Shown in pieces: positions 22,855 to 31,092 of a stretch of 33,335 nt of DNA. The DNA lies in contig CALVBV010000013.1 in NCBI GenBank assembly GCA_944325815.1, forward strand, positions 1 to 33,335. The letters run 5' to 3'. Under the pieces are notes generated by a model. The model ran no database searches and was not told the DNA's origin. It saw only the letters and a list, made by a program, of their open reading frames with translations. Origin of the DNA: Candidatus Gastranaerophilales bacterium. GTDB taxonomy: Bacteria > Cyanobacteriota > Vampirovibrionia > Gastranaerophilales > Gastranaerophilaceae. The translations under genes were made by a program, and so were the position numbers. The number at the start of each line of letters is the position of its first letter. The stretch's first letter is position 1.

Positions 22855-22877
22855 AGGGTAAAGCCCTTTATTTTTTT
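22846..22877 (+). terminator. Intrinsic terminator after the HTH gene
   Basis: ATAAAGGG (22851-22858) pairs with CCCTTTAT (22864-22871) around TAAAG, extended by flanking A/T runs and followed by a T-tract. The gene's TAA stop lies in the stem. Confidence 0.88.
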
Positions 22878-22905
22878 CAATTTATGTTTGTACTAAAATG
22901 GAAGT

Positions 22906-24372
22906 ATGAATTTGGATGCCGTAATAGACAGCTTGCTATCCCCTGTAGCCGACAGGGTTTCAGGTTTAATTTTTTCTTATATAACAATAGACGGAGTAAA
23001 AGTAGAGTTACTCACAGCGCTTTTGATTATATCAGCCGTTTATTTTACAATAAGAACCGGTTTTGTCGGATTCTGGGGGTTTAAGCATGCAGTAAAGCTA
23101 ATAACGAATAATTATAAACATAAAACAGACGGATATCAAAGGAAGAAGAAAGGTGAATTATCATCATTTCAGGCATTGAGCGCCACGATATCTGCATCTG
23201 CCGGGATAGGAAATGTCGCGGGTTCAGCTGCCGCTGTTTCAATCGGCGGCCCCGGAGTAATCTTTTGGATGATTATTGCAGGATTGTTTTCTATGGCGCT
23301 TAAATTCTCTGAGGTGCTTCTCGGGGTAAAATTTAGGAAAACTAATTCTGACGGTACTGTCTCCGGCGGTCCTATGTACTATATTTTAGTTGGTTTAAGA
23401 GGAAAATACTCTCAAAAATTAGCACCCGTTCTTGCAAAAACTTATGCTGTTTGTTGTATTTTTGCTATGATTGGCGGATGGAATTTATTTCAGATTAATG
23501 CTATGACAGCACAGTTTACGGAAGTAACCGGAGGCGAGAATAGTCTTTTTGCTAATAACGGATGGATTTTAGGAACTATAGTTGCTGTAATCACCTGGTT
23601 TACAATAATAGGAGGTATAAAGGCTATCGGAAAATTTACTTCAAAAGTAACTCCTGTAATGTGTTCATTGTACGTTATAAGCGCATTTTTAGTATGCCTT
23701 GTAAATATTCATCACCTTCCCGAAACTCTTGTTTTAATAATAAAAGAAGCCTTTTCTCCGAGGGCAATGACCGGCGGTGCTTTTGCCTGTATGCTCTGGG
23801 GCTTCAGGCGTGCAATGTTTGCGAATGAATCCGGATTAGGGACGGCGCCGATTGCATTTTCTGCAGTTAACACCAATAAACCGGTAGCGCAAGCGTTTAT
23901 TTCAATGCTGCAGCCCTTTGTAGACACAGTAATTGTCGGGGTTGCAACAGCTTTTGTTATTGTTGTTTCTAAAGTATATTTGAATGTAGAGGGAATTGCA
24001 GGAATTGAGCTAACATCAAAAGCATTTGCTACTGTATGTCCTTTTTTCCCTCTTCTTTTGACAATAATGGCAAGCTGTTTTGTCCTATCTACAATGCTTT
24101 GCGGTTCGTACTACGGACTTAAAGCCTGGAACTTCTTGTTCGGGAATTGTGCTTGGAAAACAAAAGCGTTCCAGGCGATTTATTGTATTTGTATAATCGC
24201 AGGTTCAGCGATGAATTTTAAAAGTATTATTAATCTATCAGATGCAGTAACACTTTTTCTTGCCGTTCCAAATCTGATAGCGGTGTTTGCTCTTTCAAAT
24301 GTTGTAATAAAAGAGTTAAAACGTTATTGTGAGCGATATCAGGTCGGTGTTAAGTTTGTAAAGTATTTATAA
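22906..24372 (+). CDS. AGCS-family sodium:alanine/glycine symporter
   Basis: A 488-residue membrane protein with about 10-11 hydrophobic segments. The family blocks are visible: RTGFVGFWGFKHA, SSFQALSATISASAGIGNVAG (described by pattern, about 82-102), the GGPGVIFWMIIAGLFSMALKFSEVLLGVKFR segment and GTVSGGPMYYI. It also has ANESGLGTAPIAFSAVNT. AGCS proteins import alanine or glycine with Na+ (AlsT, DagA, YaaJ). Exact specificity is not visible. GGAAG lies just before the ATG. It may be an independent unit between the HTH terminator and the promoter at 24382. Confidence 0.95.
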   Translation: MNLDAVIDSLLSPVADRVSGLIFSYITIDGVKVELLTALLIISAVYFTIRTGFVGFWGFKHAVKLITNNYKHKTDGYQRKKKGELSSFQALSATISASAGIGNVAGSAAAVSIGGPGVIFWMIIAGLFSMALKFSEVLLGVKFRKTNSDGTVSGGPMYYILVGLRGKYSQKLAPVLAKTYAVCCIFAMIGGWNLFQINAMTAQFTEVTGGENSLFANNGWILGTIVAVITWFTIIGGIKAIGKFTSKVTPVMCSLYVISAFLVCLVNIHHLPETLVLIIKEAFSPRAMTGGAFACMLWGFRRAMFANESGLGTAPIAFSAVNTNKPVAQAFISMLQPFVDTVIVGVATAFVIVVSKVYLNVEGIAGIELTSKAFATVCPFFPLLLTIMASCFVLSTMLCGSYYGLKAWNFLFGNCAWKTKAFQAIYCICIIAGSAMNFKSIINLSDAVTLFLAVPNLIAVFALSNVVIKELKRYCERYQVGVKFVKYL

Positions 24373-24381
24373 AATCTTTAC

Positions 24382-24410
24382 TTGCAGGGTTGTGTGAAAT
24401 AATGTAGAAT
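24382..24410 (+). promoter_or_regulatory. Promoter of the homocitrate/citrate synthase-like gene
   Basis: TTGCAG (24382-24387), 17 bp, TAGAAT (24405-24410). After it CCTAAA (24414-24419) can pair with TTTAGG (24424-24429), a small hairpin that takes in the first bases of the AGGGGGT ribosome binding site (24427-24433). Confidence 0.6.
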
Positions 24411-24439
24411 AAACCTAAAGTTATTTAGGGGGTAAAATT

Positions 24440-25744
24440 ATGCCAAAAATTTATTTCGTGGATGTTACAAACAGAGATGGGGTGCAAACTTCAAGATTGG
24501 GGCTTGCTAAACTCCAAAAGACAATCATCAATCTTATGCTTGATGATATGGGGATTACGCAGTCGGAGTTTGGCTTTCCGACAACTATGCACGAATTAAA
24601 TTACCTTAATGCCAATTTGGAACTGGTAAGAAGGAAAGTGATAACCAAAACCAAGCTTTCAGGGTGGATGAGAGCGATTGCTTCTGATGTAGAGAAATCT
24701 TTTACCAATTGTCCGCTGCTTGAAAATTGTAACCTTTCGCAATCCACTTCCGAACAGATGATTTACGGAAAATATTTAGGCAAAAAAACTCCGGATGATA
24801 TTCTTAAAATGACCTGTGAAGCGGTAGAATGCGCTGTTTCTAAAGGTGCAAAAATTATAGGTGTAAACGCAGAAGATGCCTCCAGAAGTGATTTAGATTT
24901 TTTAATAAAGCTTGCAAAAGAGGTCAAAAAGTGCGGCGCATACAGATTTAGATATTGTGATACATTAGGCTATGAAGATCCTCAGACTTCGTATGAGAGG
25001 ATTTATCGTCTGGCAAAAGAAACACAAATGCCTATAGAAATGCACTATCATAATGATCTGGGTATGGCTGTAGCATGTTCGGTAGAAGGTGCAAGAGCTG
25101 CAGTCGATGCAGGGGTTGACGCGTATATAAACACGGCAATAAACGGTATGGGAGAAAGAGCAGGAAACGCAGATTTAGTTTCCTGTCTGCTTGCAGTATT
25201 GAAATCTGCAGGATTTAAAGGCAAATATCAAATAGATGAAAATATTGATTTGAGTAAATCCTGGAAACTTGCTAAATATACGGCATACGCTTTTGGACTT
25301 CCTATTCCGATAAACCAGCCGGCGGTAGGCGACAATGCTTTTGCTCATGAATCAGGTATTCATGCTGACGGCGCCTTGAAGGACAGAAGGAATTATGAAC
25401 TTTATGATTTTGAGGAACTCGGAAGAGGTGAGCCTGAAATCATTGAAACGGGAAGAATGATTACAACCGGAGAATACGGCGGTATCAAAGGGTTTAGAAA
25501 TGTCTATGACAAGCTGGAAATTGAGTTTAAAGATGAAAACGAAGCAAGAAATATTCTTGAACTTGCAAGGTACGCTAACGTTCACACGCAAAAGCCTTTA
25601 ACAGAAAGCGAATTGAAGTTTATCTATCATTATCCTGATATAGCTGCAAGAATTATGACAGTATCGCCTTTCTATGAACCGTCCGGAGAACTCCAAAAAC
25701 GGTTAGATAAAGGAACTCTTGTTATGCCTAAACATATTATTTAA
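24440..25744 (+). CDS. Homocitrate synthase / Re-citrate synthase-like enzyme
   Basis: A 434-residue HMGL-like TIM-barrel enzyme (LeuA/NifV superfamily) that condenses acetyl-CoA with a 2-oxoacid. Motifs: VDVTNRDGVQTSR (7-19; LeuA has DTTLRDGEQ), GVNAEDASRSD (141-151), HYHNDLGMA (202-210, metal-binding His), MGERAGNADL, and NAFAHESGIHADG. The DVTNRDGVQT variant and length fit the group containing Re-citrate synthase of anaerobes such as Clostridium kluyveri, from memory. In that case it would make citrate from oxaloacetate for glutamate synthesis. Homocitrate or isopropylmalate synthesis cannot be excluded. No lysine or leucine pathway gene is adjacent. Confidence 0.8.
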   Translation: MPKIYFVDVTNRDGVQTSRLGLAKLQKTIINLMLDDMGITQSEFGFPTTMHELNYLNANLELVRRKVITKTKLSGWMRAIASDVEKSFTNCPLLENCNLSQSTSEQMIYGKYLGKKTPDDILKMTCEAVECAVSKGAKIIGVNAEDASRSDLDFLIKLAKEVKKCGAYRFRYCDTLGYEDPQTSYERIYRLAKETQMPIEMHYHNDLGMAVACSVEGARAAVDAGVDAYINTAINGMGERAGNADLVSCLLAVLKSAGFKGKYQIDENIDLSKSWKLAKYTAYAFGLPIPINQPAVGDNAFAHESGIHADGALKDRRNYELYDFEELGRGEPEIIETGRMITTGEYGGIKGFRNVYDKLEIEFKDENEARNILELARYANVHTQKPLTESELKFIYHYPDIAARIMTVSPFYEPSGELQKRLDKGTLVMPKHII

Positions 25745-25919
25745 ATAAGTTCCGGCAGAAATCAAAAATTTTTTGGTAAAAGTCTTTTTTTATTACCAGC
25801 GGCGGAATATCTTCAAATGAATTTTCCGAATATGGTCTGGGCTTGATTTTGTGTGGAATTTTGTTGGTATTTGCATAATACAAGCTTTTAAAAAATTTTA
25901 CCGGAGATATTTTGTTCAT
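25737..25919 (-). CDS. Small hypothetical protein, basic
   Basis: A 60-residue ORF (MNKISPVKFFKSLYYANTNK..., ending FDFCRNLFK), strongly basic, with a Pro-rich middle. A plausible AAAGGGA ribosome binding site lies 7-8 bp before the ATG. Its end overlaps the convergent synthase gene by 8 bp. No family was recognised. It fills an otherwise empty gap, and its codons look like those of its neighbours, but it could be a chance ORF. Confidence 0.45.
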   Translation of the reverse strand: MNKISPVKFFKSLYYANTNKIPHKIKPRPYSENSFEDIPPLVIKKDFYQKIFDFCRNLFK

Positions 25920-25967
25920 TGTTTTTTCCCTTTTTGAATATAGAAAAACAGCTAAAATTTTTTTTTG

Positions 25968-27203
25968 CTAGTTTTTGTTAAATTCTATGAAAGTATTTTT
26001 AATGACTTCGTATCCTTTAATAATTGTTTTGTAATCAACCATCTCCGCAGCTGAGTGCATATTGTATACATCAGCCAGCCCCAGAAGTGACGGCATTAAA
26101 GTATCTCCATTTGCATTTTTATTATGGCAGTAAATGTGAGTTTCAGCCCCGGCGTGGAATGATGAAATATCATTTTTAATTCCGGCCGTTTCACACGCCT
26201 TTGTGTGGACTTTTTCAATTCTGTCGTCATCTGCTTTTTCAAACGGAAGCAGGTGTACTTCAAATTCTATAGAAGCCTCTGCAAGTCCTTGATATTTTTC
26301 ATTGAACTTGTCTACAATACTTTGCATAAGAGCCTTTAATTCATTTTCTTTTTGAACACTTGCACTTCTTATTGAATAAGACGCCATACCGAGAGTATTA
26401 ATGATGTTTGTAGATGTTTTTTTCATTATTTCGGTTATGTAATCATTTGTTTTAATTCCGTTTTCAACAATTGCAGCTACGGAATTTTGGATTCCGCCGG
26501 CAACTATAGCGCCAATATTGCAGGAAGTAATTACGCCCGTTTCATCTGTATAGTATGCCCCTTGCGGAAATTCTGCTATCAGCTCTGCTGTTAATTTAGC
26601 AGCATTAAGCCTTGTACTGTCGCCGATATCAATACCGGAGTGGCCGCCTTTCAGGGCTTTTACAGTGATTTTTGCATTTGTATAACTTGCGCCTGATATC
26701 TGTAACTGTCCGAGTTTGTCTGCATCACAGACCAAAATATATTTTGATTTAATCTTATTAAATTCAACATGTTCAACCCCGCTCATGCCGGATTCTTCAT
26801 CTCTTGTAAATGTAATCTCCAGACCGCCATGATTAAAGTTAGAATGTGTCAATTCTTTTGCCAGCATTAAAGCACATGCAACGCCAACCTTATCATCAGC
26901 ACCCAGCGTTCTGCCTTGAGCTTTTATGTAATCTCCATCCAAATAAATATTTACAGGACTGTCATCGCCGACTACATCCATGTGGGAAGAAAGCATTAAA
27001 GGCTCTTTTGAGCTGTCTGCTGCAGGAACATTTATATAAACATTTCCGTAAGAATCTTTTCTTGCTTCAATATTATTTTTTGCGCAAAAATCAAGAATCC
27101 ATTCAATCACTTTTTCCTCTTTTAAAGATGGTGATGGAATTGAGACCAGATTACAAAAAATATCTAAAACTTCATTTTCTTTTCTTAATTCCTCTAAGCT
27201 CAT
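25968..27203 (-). CDS. M20 family metallopeptidase, PepT-like
   Basis: A 411-residue cytoplasmic peptidase of the M20 clan (tripeptidase T-like). Metal and catalytic motifs: SSHMDVV (H74, D76), LGADDKVG (D103), TRDEESGMSG (E136-E137), VCDAD, and NMHSAAEM near the end (His about 384). It has the GGHSG start of the lid/dimerisation domain. It would trim short peptides with two zinc ions. AAGGGGG is a strong ribosome binding site 4-5 bp before the ATG. It lies 29 bp after the zinc-ribbon gene, probably in the same transcript. Confidence 0.92.
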   Translation of the reverse strand: MSLEELRKENEVLDIFCNLVSIPSPSLKEEKVIEWILDFCAKNNIEARKDSYGNVYINVPAADSSKEPLMLSSHMDVVGDDSPVNIYLDGDYIKAQGRTLGADDKVGVACALMLAKELTHSNFNHGGLEITFTRDEESGMSGVEHVEFNKIKSKYILVCDADKLGQLQISGASYTNAKITVKALKGGHSGIDIGDSTRLNAAKLTAELIAEFPQGAYYTDETGVITSCNIGAIVAGGIQNSVAAIVENGIKTNDYITEIMKKTSTNIINTLGMASYSIRSASVQKENELKALMQSIVDKFNEKYQGLAEASIEFEVHLLPFEKADDDRIEKVHTKACETAGIKNDISSFHAGAETHIYCHNKNANGDTLMPSLLGLADVYNMHSAAEMVDYKTIIKGYEVIKNTFIEFNKN

Positions 27204-27232
27204 AGCGCCCCCTTTTAATATATTGTATAAAT

Positions 27233-27421
27233 TTAGCTTCCTTTAAAAAATCTTCTGTTTGTGCCTTCACCGTCTTTTCCTATTCTAACATGAACAGGTC
27301 TCAGACAGTTCGGGCATCTCCCGACATAGGCAGTCCCTTCTTTATTTTTATATAACCTGCCGTAAGTATGGCAGCATTCAAACCAAATACCAAGAAATTG
27401 CCGTTTTTTATTTTCCTCCAT
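27233..27421 (-). CDS. Small zinc-ribbon protein, unknown function
   Basis: A 62-residue protein from the ATG at 27421 (MEENKKRQFLGIWFECCHTYGRLY). ECCH near residue 15 and CPNC near residue 36 can supply four zinc ligands, giving a compact ribbon followed by RPVHVRIGKDGEGTNRRFFKGS. An upstream in-frame ATG at 27475 lies within the previous gene and lacks support. It overlaps the end of the glycoside-hydrolase-like gene by 14 bp. A role in nucleic-acid or protein binding is likely from the fold but not shown. Confidence 0.72.
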   Translation of the reverse strand: MEENKKRQFLGIWFECCHTYGRLYKNKEGTAYVGRCPNCLRPVHVRIGKDGEGTNRRFFKGS

Positions 27422-29234
27422 TATTTTTTTTGTCCTTTCCTGATTTTTGGGGGACAGACGATTCAGGGATAACAACTTCTTTTCTTACCGGTTTAAATAT
27501 GCTTTCGGTCAATGTGCTTATATAAGTGTCGTTTAAATGTGCATAATCAAATATTATAAGGCCGTTAAGGCAGTATTTTCGTGCGGCGTGAATCTGTTTT
27601 ATTAAATCAGACGCAGAGCCGTTCATAAATGTTACGAATAAGCCTGCGTATAATTTTGTACTTGCAGATTTATTTCTGAGAATTTCTTCCATAAGATTCA
27701 TTGCGGTTTTAGCATCACAGGTTAAGAAAAGAGGCGTAAATCCGTCTATGAAGTTATTTTTAGACCAATTTCTCCAATCTTGAAGTTTGGTGTCTAAAGC
27801 GACTTTCCGGTTAGGGAATATAACAGCCGTAAGCATTACGTTATTAGCCCTGCAAAGAACACTGACTTTTCGTACAAAACCGGTTATTTTATTACATCTG
27901 TAGAATTTCCAGTAATACCACAGAGAATCATACGGTTTTAGAATAATTGGGTCTACGCCGTACATACGTTGAAATTCTTGTCTTGCGTACTTTGTGTACC
28001 CCCAGTTAGATAAATCGTATGACGGATATCCCGGTGCAAGCGACTGGGGATATCTTATATAATCAAGGTTAATTCCGTCGGGCTGGTATTTTGTAATAAT
28101 TTCTCCAAGCAGTTCATACAAAAATGTCTGCACCTCAGGGTTTGCAGGATCAATAAAATAGCCGTTATGTTCGGATATTGAATATGCAAGTGTTGAGGAA
28201 TCCGCATTTTGTTTCTGACAGTTAGCCCAGCCGGGTTTTTTGGCTAGTATGTATTCAGGGTTTGTCTCAGGAGGTTTATTTCCTACATAAAATGTTTCAA
28301 ACCAGATGTGAACTTTTATTTTTCTTTTATGGGCTTCTGTTATCCAAATTTTTAACGGGTCAAAGCCTGTAAAATCCTCATTCTGTTTTATAAAACCATA
28401 TTTTGCCATTGTTTGCGACGGGAATATTGTTTTTCCGTGGTAGTATGTTTCCAAAAATATGTTGTTTATTCCGGTGTTGTAAAGTGTGTCTAAGACTTTA
28501 ACGATATCTTTTTGATTATAATAAGCAGGTCTTATCCAAACCCCCTTAAGTTCGCCCGGATTATAAGGTATAACCGTGGACATAGCAAGATCTGCGTATT
28601 CAATAGCTCTGGAAGCATACTTTTGTGAATCTTCGCTGTTTTTTTCAGCCTTATCAATGTAATCGTTGGCTTTTTGGATATTTTGCTGGGTTCTTTTAAA
28701 ATTGTAGCCTGAGGAGTTTTGAGCATAGTAAAGCATCATATCCTGTACTTCTTTAATACGTTCTCTTGCTGTGTATAAAAAAGTATCAGAAGTTATATAG
28801 GATGTAATAACTTTTTTGTTTAAATCTATGGATATTTTGGTTCCAACCATAATATTTTCATTTATCCATTTTTTAGCAAGCCCGTGTCCGCTAATAACAA
28901 ATCCGTTAGCCGGAATAAGCGAATCTGCCCCGCTTAAGGAAGTGACGGTATCTCCGGTAACAATAGCTTCTGTACCGTATTCATTTGTATTAGTCCTGTA
29001 TCCGAAGGCCGGTGTATATATAACAAGCTGGTTGGTACCCCTCAGGCCCGGATAATTCAATCCTTTCCAGTTGGTACTGACCTGGGGGTCTATAACGTCT
29101 ATTTTCATCATTGACTGGTTAAAAATTATTTCATTGTTTTTAGGAATATAAGGAGAATAAACATCATGTGCAAATACAATATTACACATAAAAATCATTG
29201 CAATAACTATAAATAACCAGACTCTGCTCTTCAT
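27408..29234 (-). CDS. Exported GHL10 (YngK-type) glycoside hydrolase-like protein
   Basis: A 608-residue protein with a signal peptide (MKSRVWLFIVIAMIFMCNIVFA). The start at 29234 has a GGGGA ribosome binding site and was preferred over a longer ORF from 29288. The N-terminal domain (about 25-190) is of unknown type, with beta segments. Residues about 210-570 form a family-10-like TIM barrel (ELKGVWIRPAYYN, INNIFLETYYHGKTIFPS, KIKVHIWFETFYVGN, PDGINLDYIRYPQ with the likely catalytic Asp). Related proteins act on polysaccharides or peptidoglycan-linked sugars. It is 57 bp after folE2. Confidence 0.9.
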   Translation of the reverse strand: MKSRVWLFIVIAMIFMCNIVFAHDVYSPYIPKNNEIIFNQSMMKIDVIDPQVSTNWKGLNYPGLRGTNQLVIYTPAFGYRTNTNEYGTEAIVTGDTVTSLSGADSLIPANGFVISGHGLAKKWINENIMVGTKISIDLNKKVITSYITSDTFLYTARERIKEVQDMMLYYAQNSSGYNFKRTQQNIQKANDYIDKAEKNSEDSQKYASRAIEYADLAMSTVIPYNPGELKGVWIRPAYYNQKDIVKVLDTLYNTGINNIFLETYYHGKTIFPSQTMAKYGFIKQNEDFTGFDPLKIWITEAHKRKIKVHIWFETFYVGNKPPETNPEYILAKKPGWANCQKQNADSSTLAYSISEHNGYFIDPANPEVQTFLYELLGEIITKYQPDGINLDYIRYPQSLAPGYPSYDLSNWGYTKYARQEFQRMYGVDPIILKPYDSLWYYWKFYRCNKITGFVRKVSVLCRANNVMLTAVIFPNRKVALDTKLQDWRNWSKNNFIDGFTPLFLTCDAKTAMNLMEEILRNKSASTKLYAGLFVTFMNGSASDLIKQIHAARKYCLNGLIIFDYAHLNDTYISTLTESIFKPVRKEVVIPESSVPQKSGKDKKNNGGK

Positions 29235-29291
29235 TTTCCCCAAATGTCCTTTATAAAATATTATAGAATCATAATACTTTAAATACAAGTC

Positions 29292-30083
29292 CTATCCTTC
29301 GGCTTGATAAGCCCAGGCTGAGTGGTTATGAATACTTTCCAAAGATTCACATTCCACCTCAAAAGAATCAATAATTTCATTGTTTCTTAAAAGCAGCACA
29401 ACATCTCTTAAAACATCCTCTACGAATTTAGGGTTGTTGTACGCTTTTTCTGTTACATACTTTTCATCTTCTCGTTTTAAAAGCGGGTAAAGTTCGCAGG
29501 AGGCGCATTTTTCAATATCCTTAACCAAATCCTCCAGCCATATATGCTCGTCTTCCGGATATGTTATCTTAACAGAGACTATTGCTCTCTGGTTGTGCGC
29601 GCCGTATTCCGAAATTTCTTTCGAGCAGGGGCATAGGGTTGTTACAGGAACCTTAACTCCAAGGAAAAAACGGTATTCCTCATCGTCTTCTCCGTAGTTA
29701 TCCAAAATCCCTTCAAAAAAGCAGTCATAACACATAGGCGCAGAAATTCCTGTAACAGGGGCTTTTTTATCAATAAAATATTTAAAATCAAGTTTTAAAT
29801 ATCCGCTTTTTGCATTGAGTCTGTTTATAATAGCTTCCACGCACCCTTTAATATCAACACCTAAAGTATGTTTGCTTCGCCACTCATTTAAAACCTCTAC
29901 AAAACGTGACATGTGTGTGCCCTTGTAGTGAGAAGGCAGAGAAACTCCGGCAGTAGCGGAAGAATATATTACAATATCTTCTTTATCTTTGCGCTGGATG
30001 ATTAAAGGAATCTCTATTCCTTTAATACCGACTTTTTGTATATCAACTCCTCTGGAGTCCGTTTGATTCTGGACATCTTTCAT
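29292..30083 (-). CDS. folE2: GTP cyclohydrolase IB (FolE2)
   Basis: A 263-residue enzyme of the FolE2/MptA family, which turns GTP into 7,8-dihydroneopterin triphosphate for folate or queuosine synthesis and uses metals other than zinc. The signature LCPCSKEISEYGAHNQR has the catalytic Cys151 and Cys153. SATAGVSLPSHYKGTHMSRF at 42-61 and the C-terminal ESIHNHSAWAYQ are also family marks. FolE2 often replaces FolE in zinc-poor conditions. Its ATG abuts the stop of the RWYD-repeat gene with no spacing. Confidence 0.96.
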   Translation of the reverse strand: MKDVQNQTDSRGVDIQKVGIKGIEIPLIIQRKDKEDIVIYSSATAGVSLPSHYKGTHMSRFVEVLNEWRSKHTLGVDIKGCVEAIINRLNAKSGYLKLDFKYFIDKKAPVTGISAPMCYDCFFEGILDNYGEDDEEYRFFLGVKVPVTTLCPCSKEISEYGAHNQRAIVSVKITYPEDEHIWLEDLVKDIEKCASCELYPLLKREDEKYVTEKAYNNPKFVEDVLRDVVLLLRNNEIIDSFEVECESLESIHNHSAWAYQAEG

Positions 30084-30407
30084 CTAGATTTCAACTCCCT
30101 CAAAGCTCTTTTGTTCAAGTGCAATGAGGAGTTTTAAAGCAGCCACTCTTTGAACCTTTGGCGGCGCATTTCGTAAAAGCTCAACAGCTTTAAGCATCAT
30201 AGGATCATTATCATACCAGCGGTTACCCTTACCCTGATATGTGTTAATAATTTCGTATACATGCTCTATAACCTCGCCGGCGACTTGTTCTTGAAGCTGA
30301 AGCATGAAATTTGCAGCTTCGTTTTTCGTCTCATCAGGTGATAGACGTAAAAGTTCTAAGGCTTCTTTTAAAATAGGGTCTTTATCATACCAGCGTTTGT
30401 TAATCAT
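30084..30407 (-). CDS. Hypothetical protein with duplicated RWYD motif
   Basis: A 107-residue, mainly helical protein made of two copies of one unit: KRWYDKDPILKEALELLRLS (about 4-41) and NRWYDNDPMMLKAVELLRNA (about 62-99), each ending in a Leu-rich helix with LQEQ/ALEQ. The linker (42-61) is EVIEHVYEIINTYQGKG. No known family was recognised. It directly precedes folE2 with no gap, so translation is probably coupled. GAGG precedes the ATG. It shares a 65-bp divergent region with aroQ. Confidence 0.75.
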   Translation of the reverse strand: MINKRWYDKDPILKEALELLRLSPDETKNEAANFMLQLQEQVAGEVIEHVYEIINTYQGKGNRWYDNDPMMLKAVELLRNAPPKVQRVAALKLLIALEQKSFEGVEI

Positions 30408-30472
30408 TTTTTCCTCGCATTCTTGTAGTATTATTGTAGTATAAAATTGTTATTAATAAAAGGTGTAAGATT
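30408..30472. promoter_or_regulatory. Divergent promoter region RWYD gene / aroQ
   Basis: A 65-bp AT-rich gap. Plus strand: TATAAA (30440-30445) as -10 and AAAGGTG as aroQ ribosome binding site. Minus strand: TATACT (near 30442-30437) as -10. The -10 boxes nearly coincide, so the two promoters would overlap and compete. The -35 boxes are weak. Confidence 0.4.
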
Positions 30473-30904
30473 ATGAAAATTTTATTGATTAATGGTGCCA
30501 ACCTCAATATGCTTGGGCAAAGAGAGCCTGAAAAGTACGGAACAACGACTCTTAACGATATTGAAAATTCTGTTAAAGAAAGAGCCCGTGAGCTTGGCGC
30601 AGAAGTGGAGGCCTGGCAGAGTAACCACGAAGGCGATATTGTTGACAAAATCCAGTCAGCAAAAGGCTTGTATGACGGAATACTTATTAATGCCGGAGGC
30701 TATACTCATACGAGCGTTGTAATCCGTGATGCAATAGCTTCTGTTGCAATACCTGCTGTCGAAATTCACATGACTAATATTCATGCCCGCGAAGAATTTC
30801 GTCATACATCATTGCTTTCCGGAGTCTGCATTGCTCAGGTTGTAGGTTTCAAGGAACTAAGTTATATCCTTGCTCTGGAAGGACTTGTTAATTACTTACG
30901 TTAA
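30473..30904 (+). CDS. aroQ: Type II 3-dehydroquinate dehydratase
   Basis: A 143-residue AroQ, the third enzyme of the shikimate pathway. Motifs: LLINGANLNMLGQREPEKYG (Arg17, catalytic Tyr22), QSNHEGDIVDKI, INAGGYTHTSVVIRDAI (Asn73), and EIHMTNIHAREEFRHTS (catalytic His99). AroQ forms a dodecamer and carries out trans-dehydration. The gene stands alone, divergent from the RWYD-folE2 operon, with a strong terminator after the stop. Confidence 0.97.
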   Translation: MKILLINGANLNMLGQREPEKYGTTTLNDIENSVKERARELGAEVEAWQSNHEGDIVDKIQSAKGLYDGILINAGGYTHTSVVIRDAIASVAIPAVEIHMTNIHAREEFRHTSLLSGVCIAQVVGFKELSYILALEGLVNYLR

Positions 30905-30905
30905 A

Positions 30906-30935
30906 AAAAGCTTCCCCGAGGGGAAGTTTTTTTTA
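30906..30935 (+). terminator. Intrinsic terminator of aroQ
   Basis: CTTCCCC (30911-30917) pairs with GGGGAAG (30920-30926), with the inner pair probably open (loop CGAG), flanked by A7 and followed by T8. It lies 2 bp after the stop codon. Confidence 0.9.
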
Positions 30936-31044
30936 TTCTCTCTCTCTTGTCTCGTGTCTAAGCTTTGTTAATGTCTTATGTATATATAAAGTTTAAATAC
31001 TTTTGTTGATTTCAGAGCCGAATTAATTTGTTACAAAAATTAAT

Positions 31045-31075
31045 AAAAGAGCCTCCTTTAAAAGGAGGCTCTTTT
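31045..31075. terminator. Bidirectional terminator after secY
   Basis: AAAAGAGCCTCC (31045-31056) pairs with GGAGGCTCTTTT (31064-31075) around a short AT loop. On the minus strand it is followed by a U-rich stretch. It ends the rpsE-rpmD-rplO-secY unit, so adk, map and infA, which often follow secY, are not in this operon. Confidence 0.9.
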
Positions 31076-31092
31076 GTATTATAACATTATAT

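Noticed and set aside
26846-27205. Plus-strand ORF of 119 codons over the M20 peptidase
   Set aside because: It lies fully antisense to a well-conserved enzyme and encodes no recognisable domain; it is a shadow frame.
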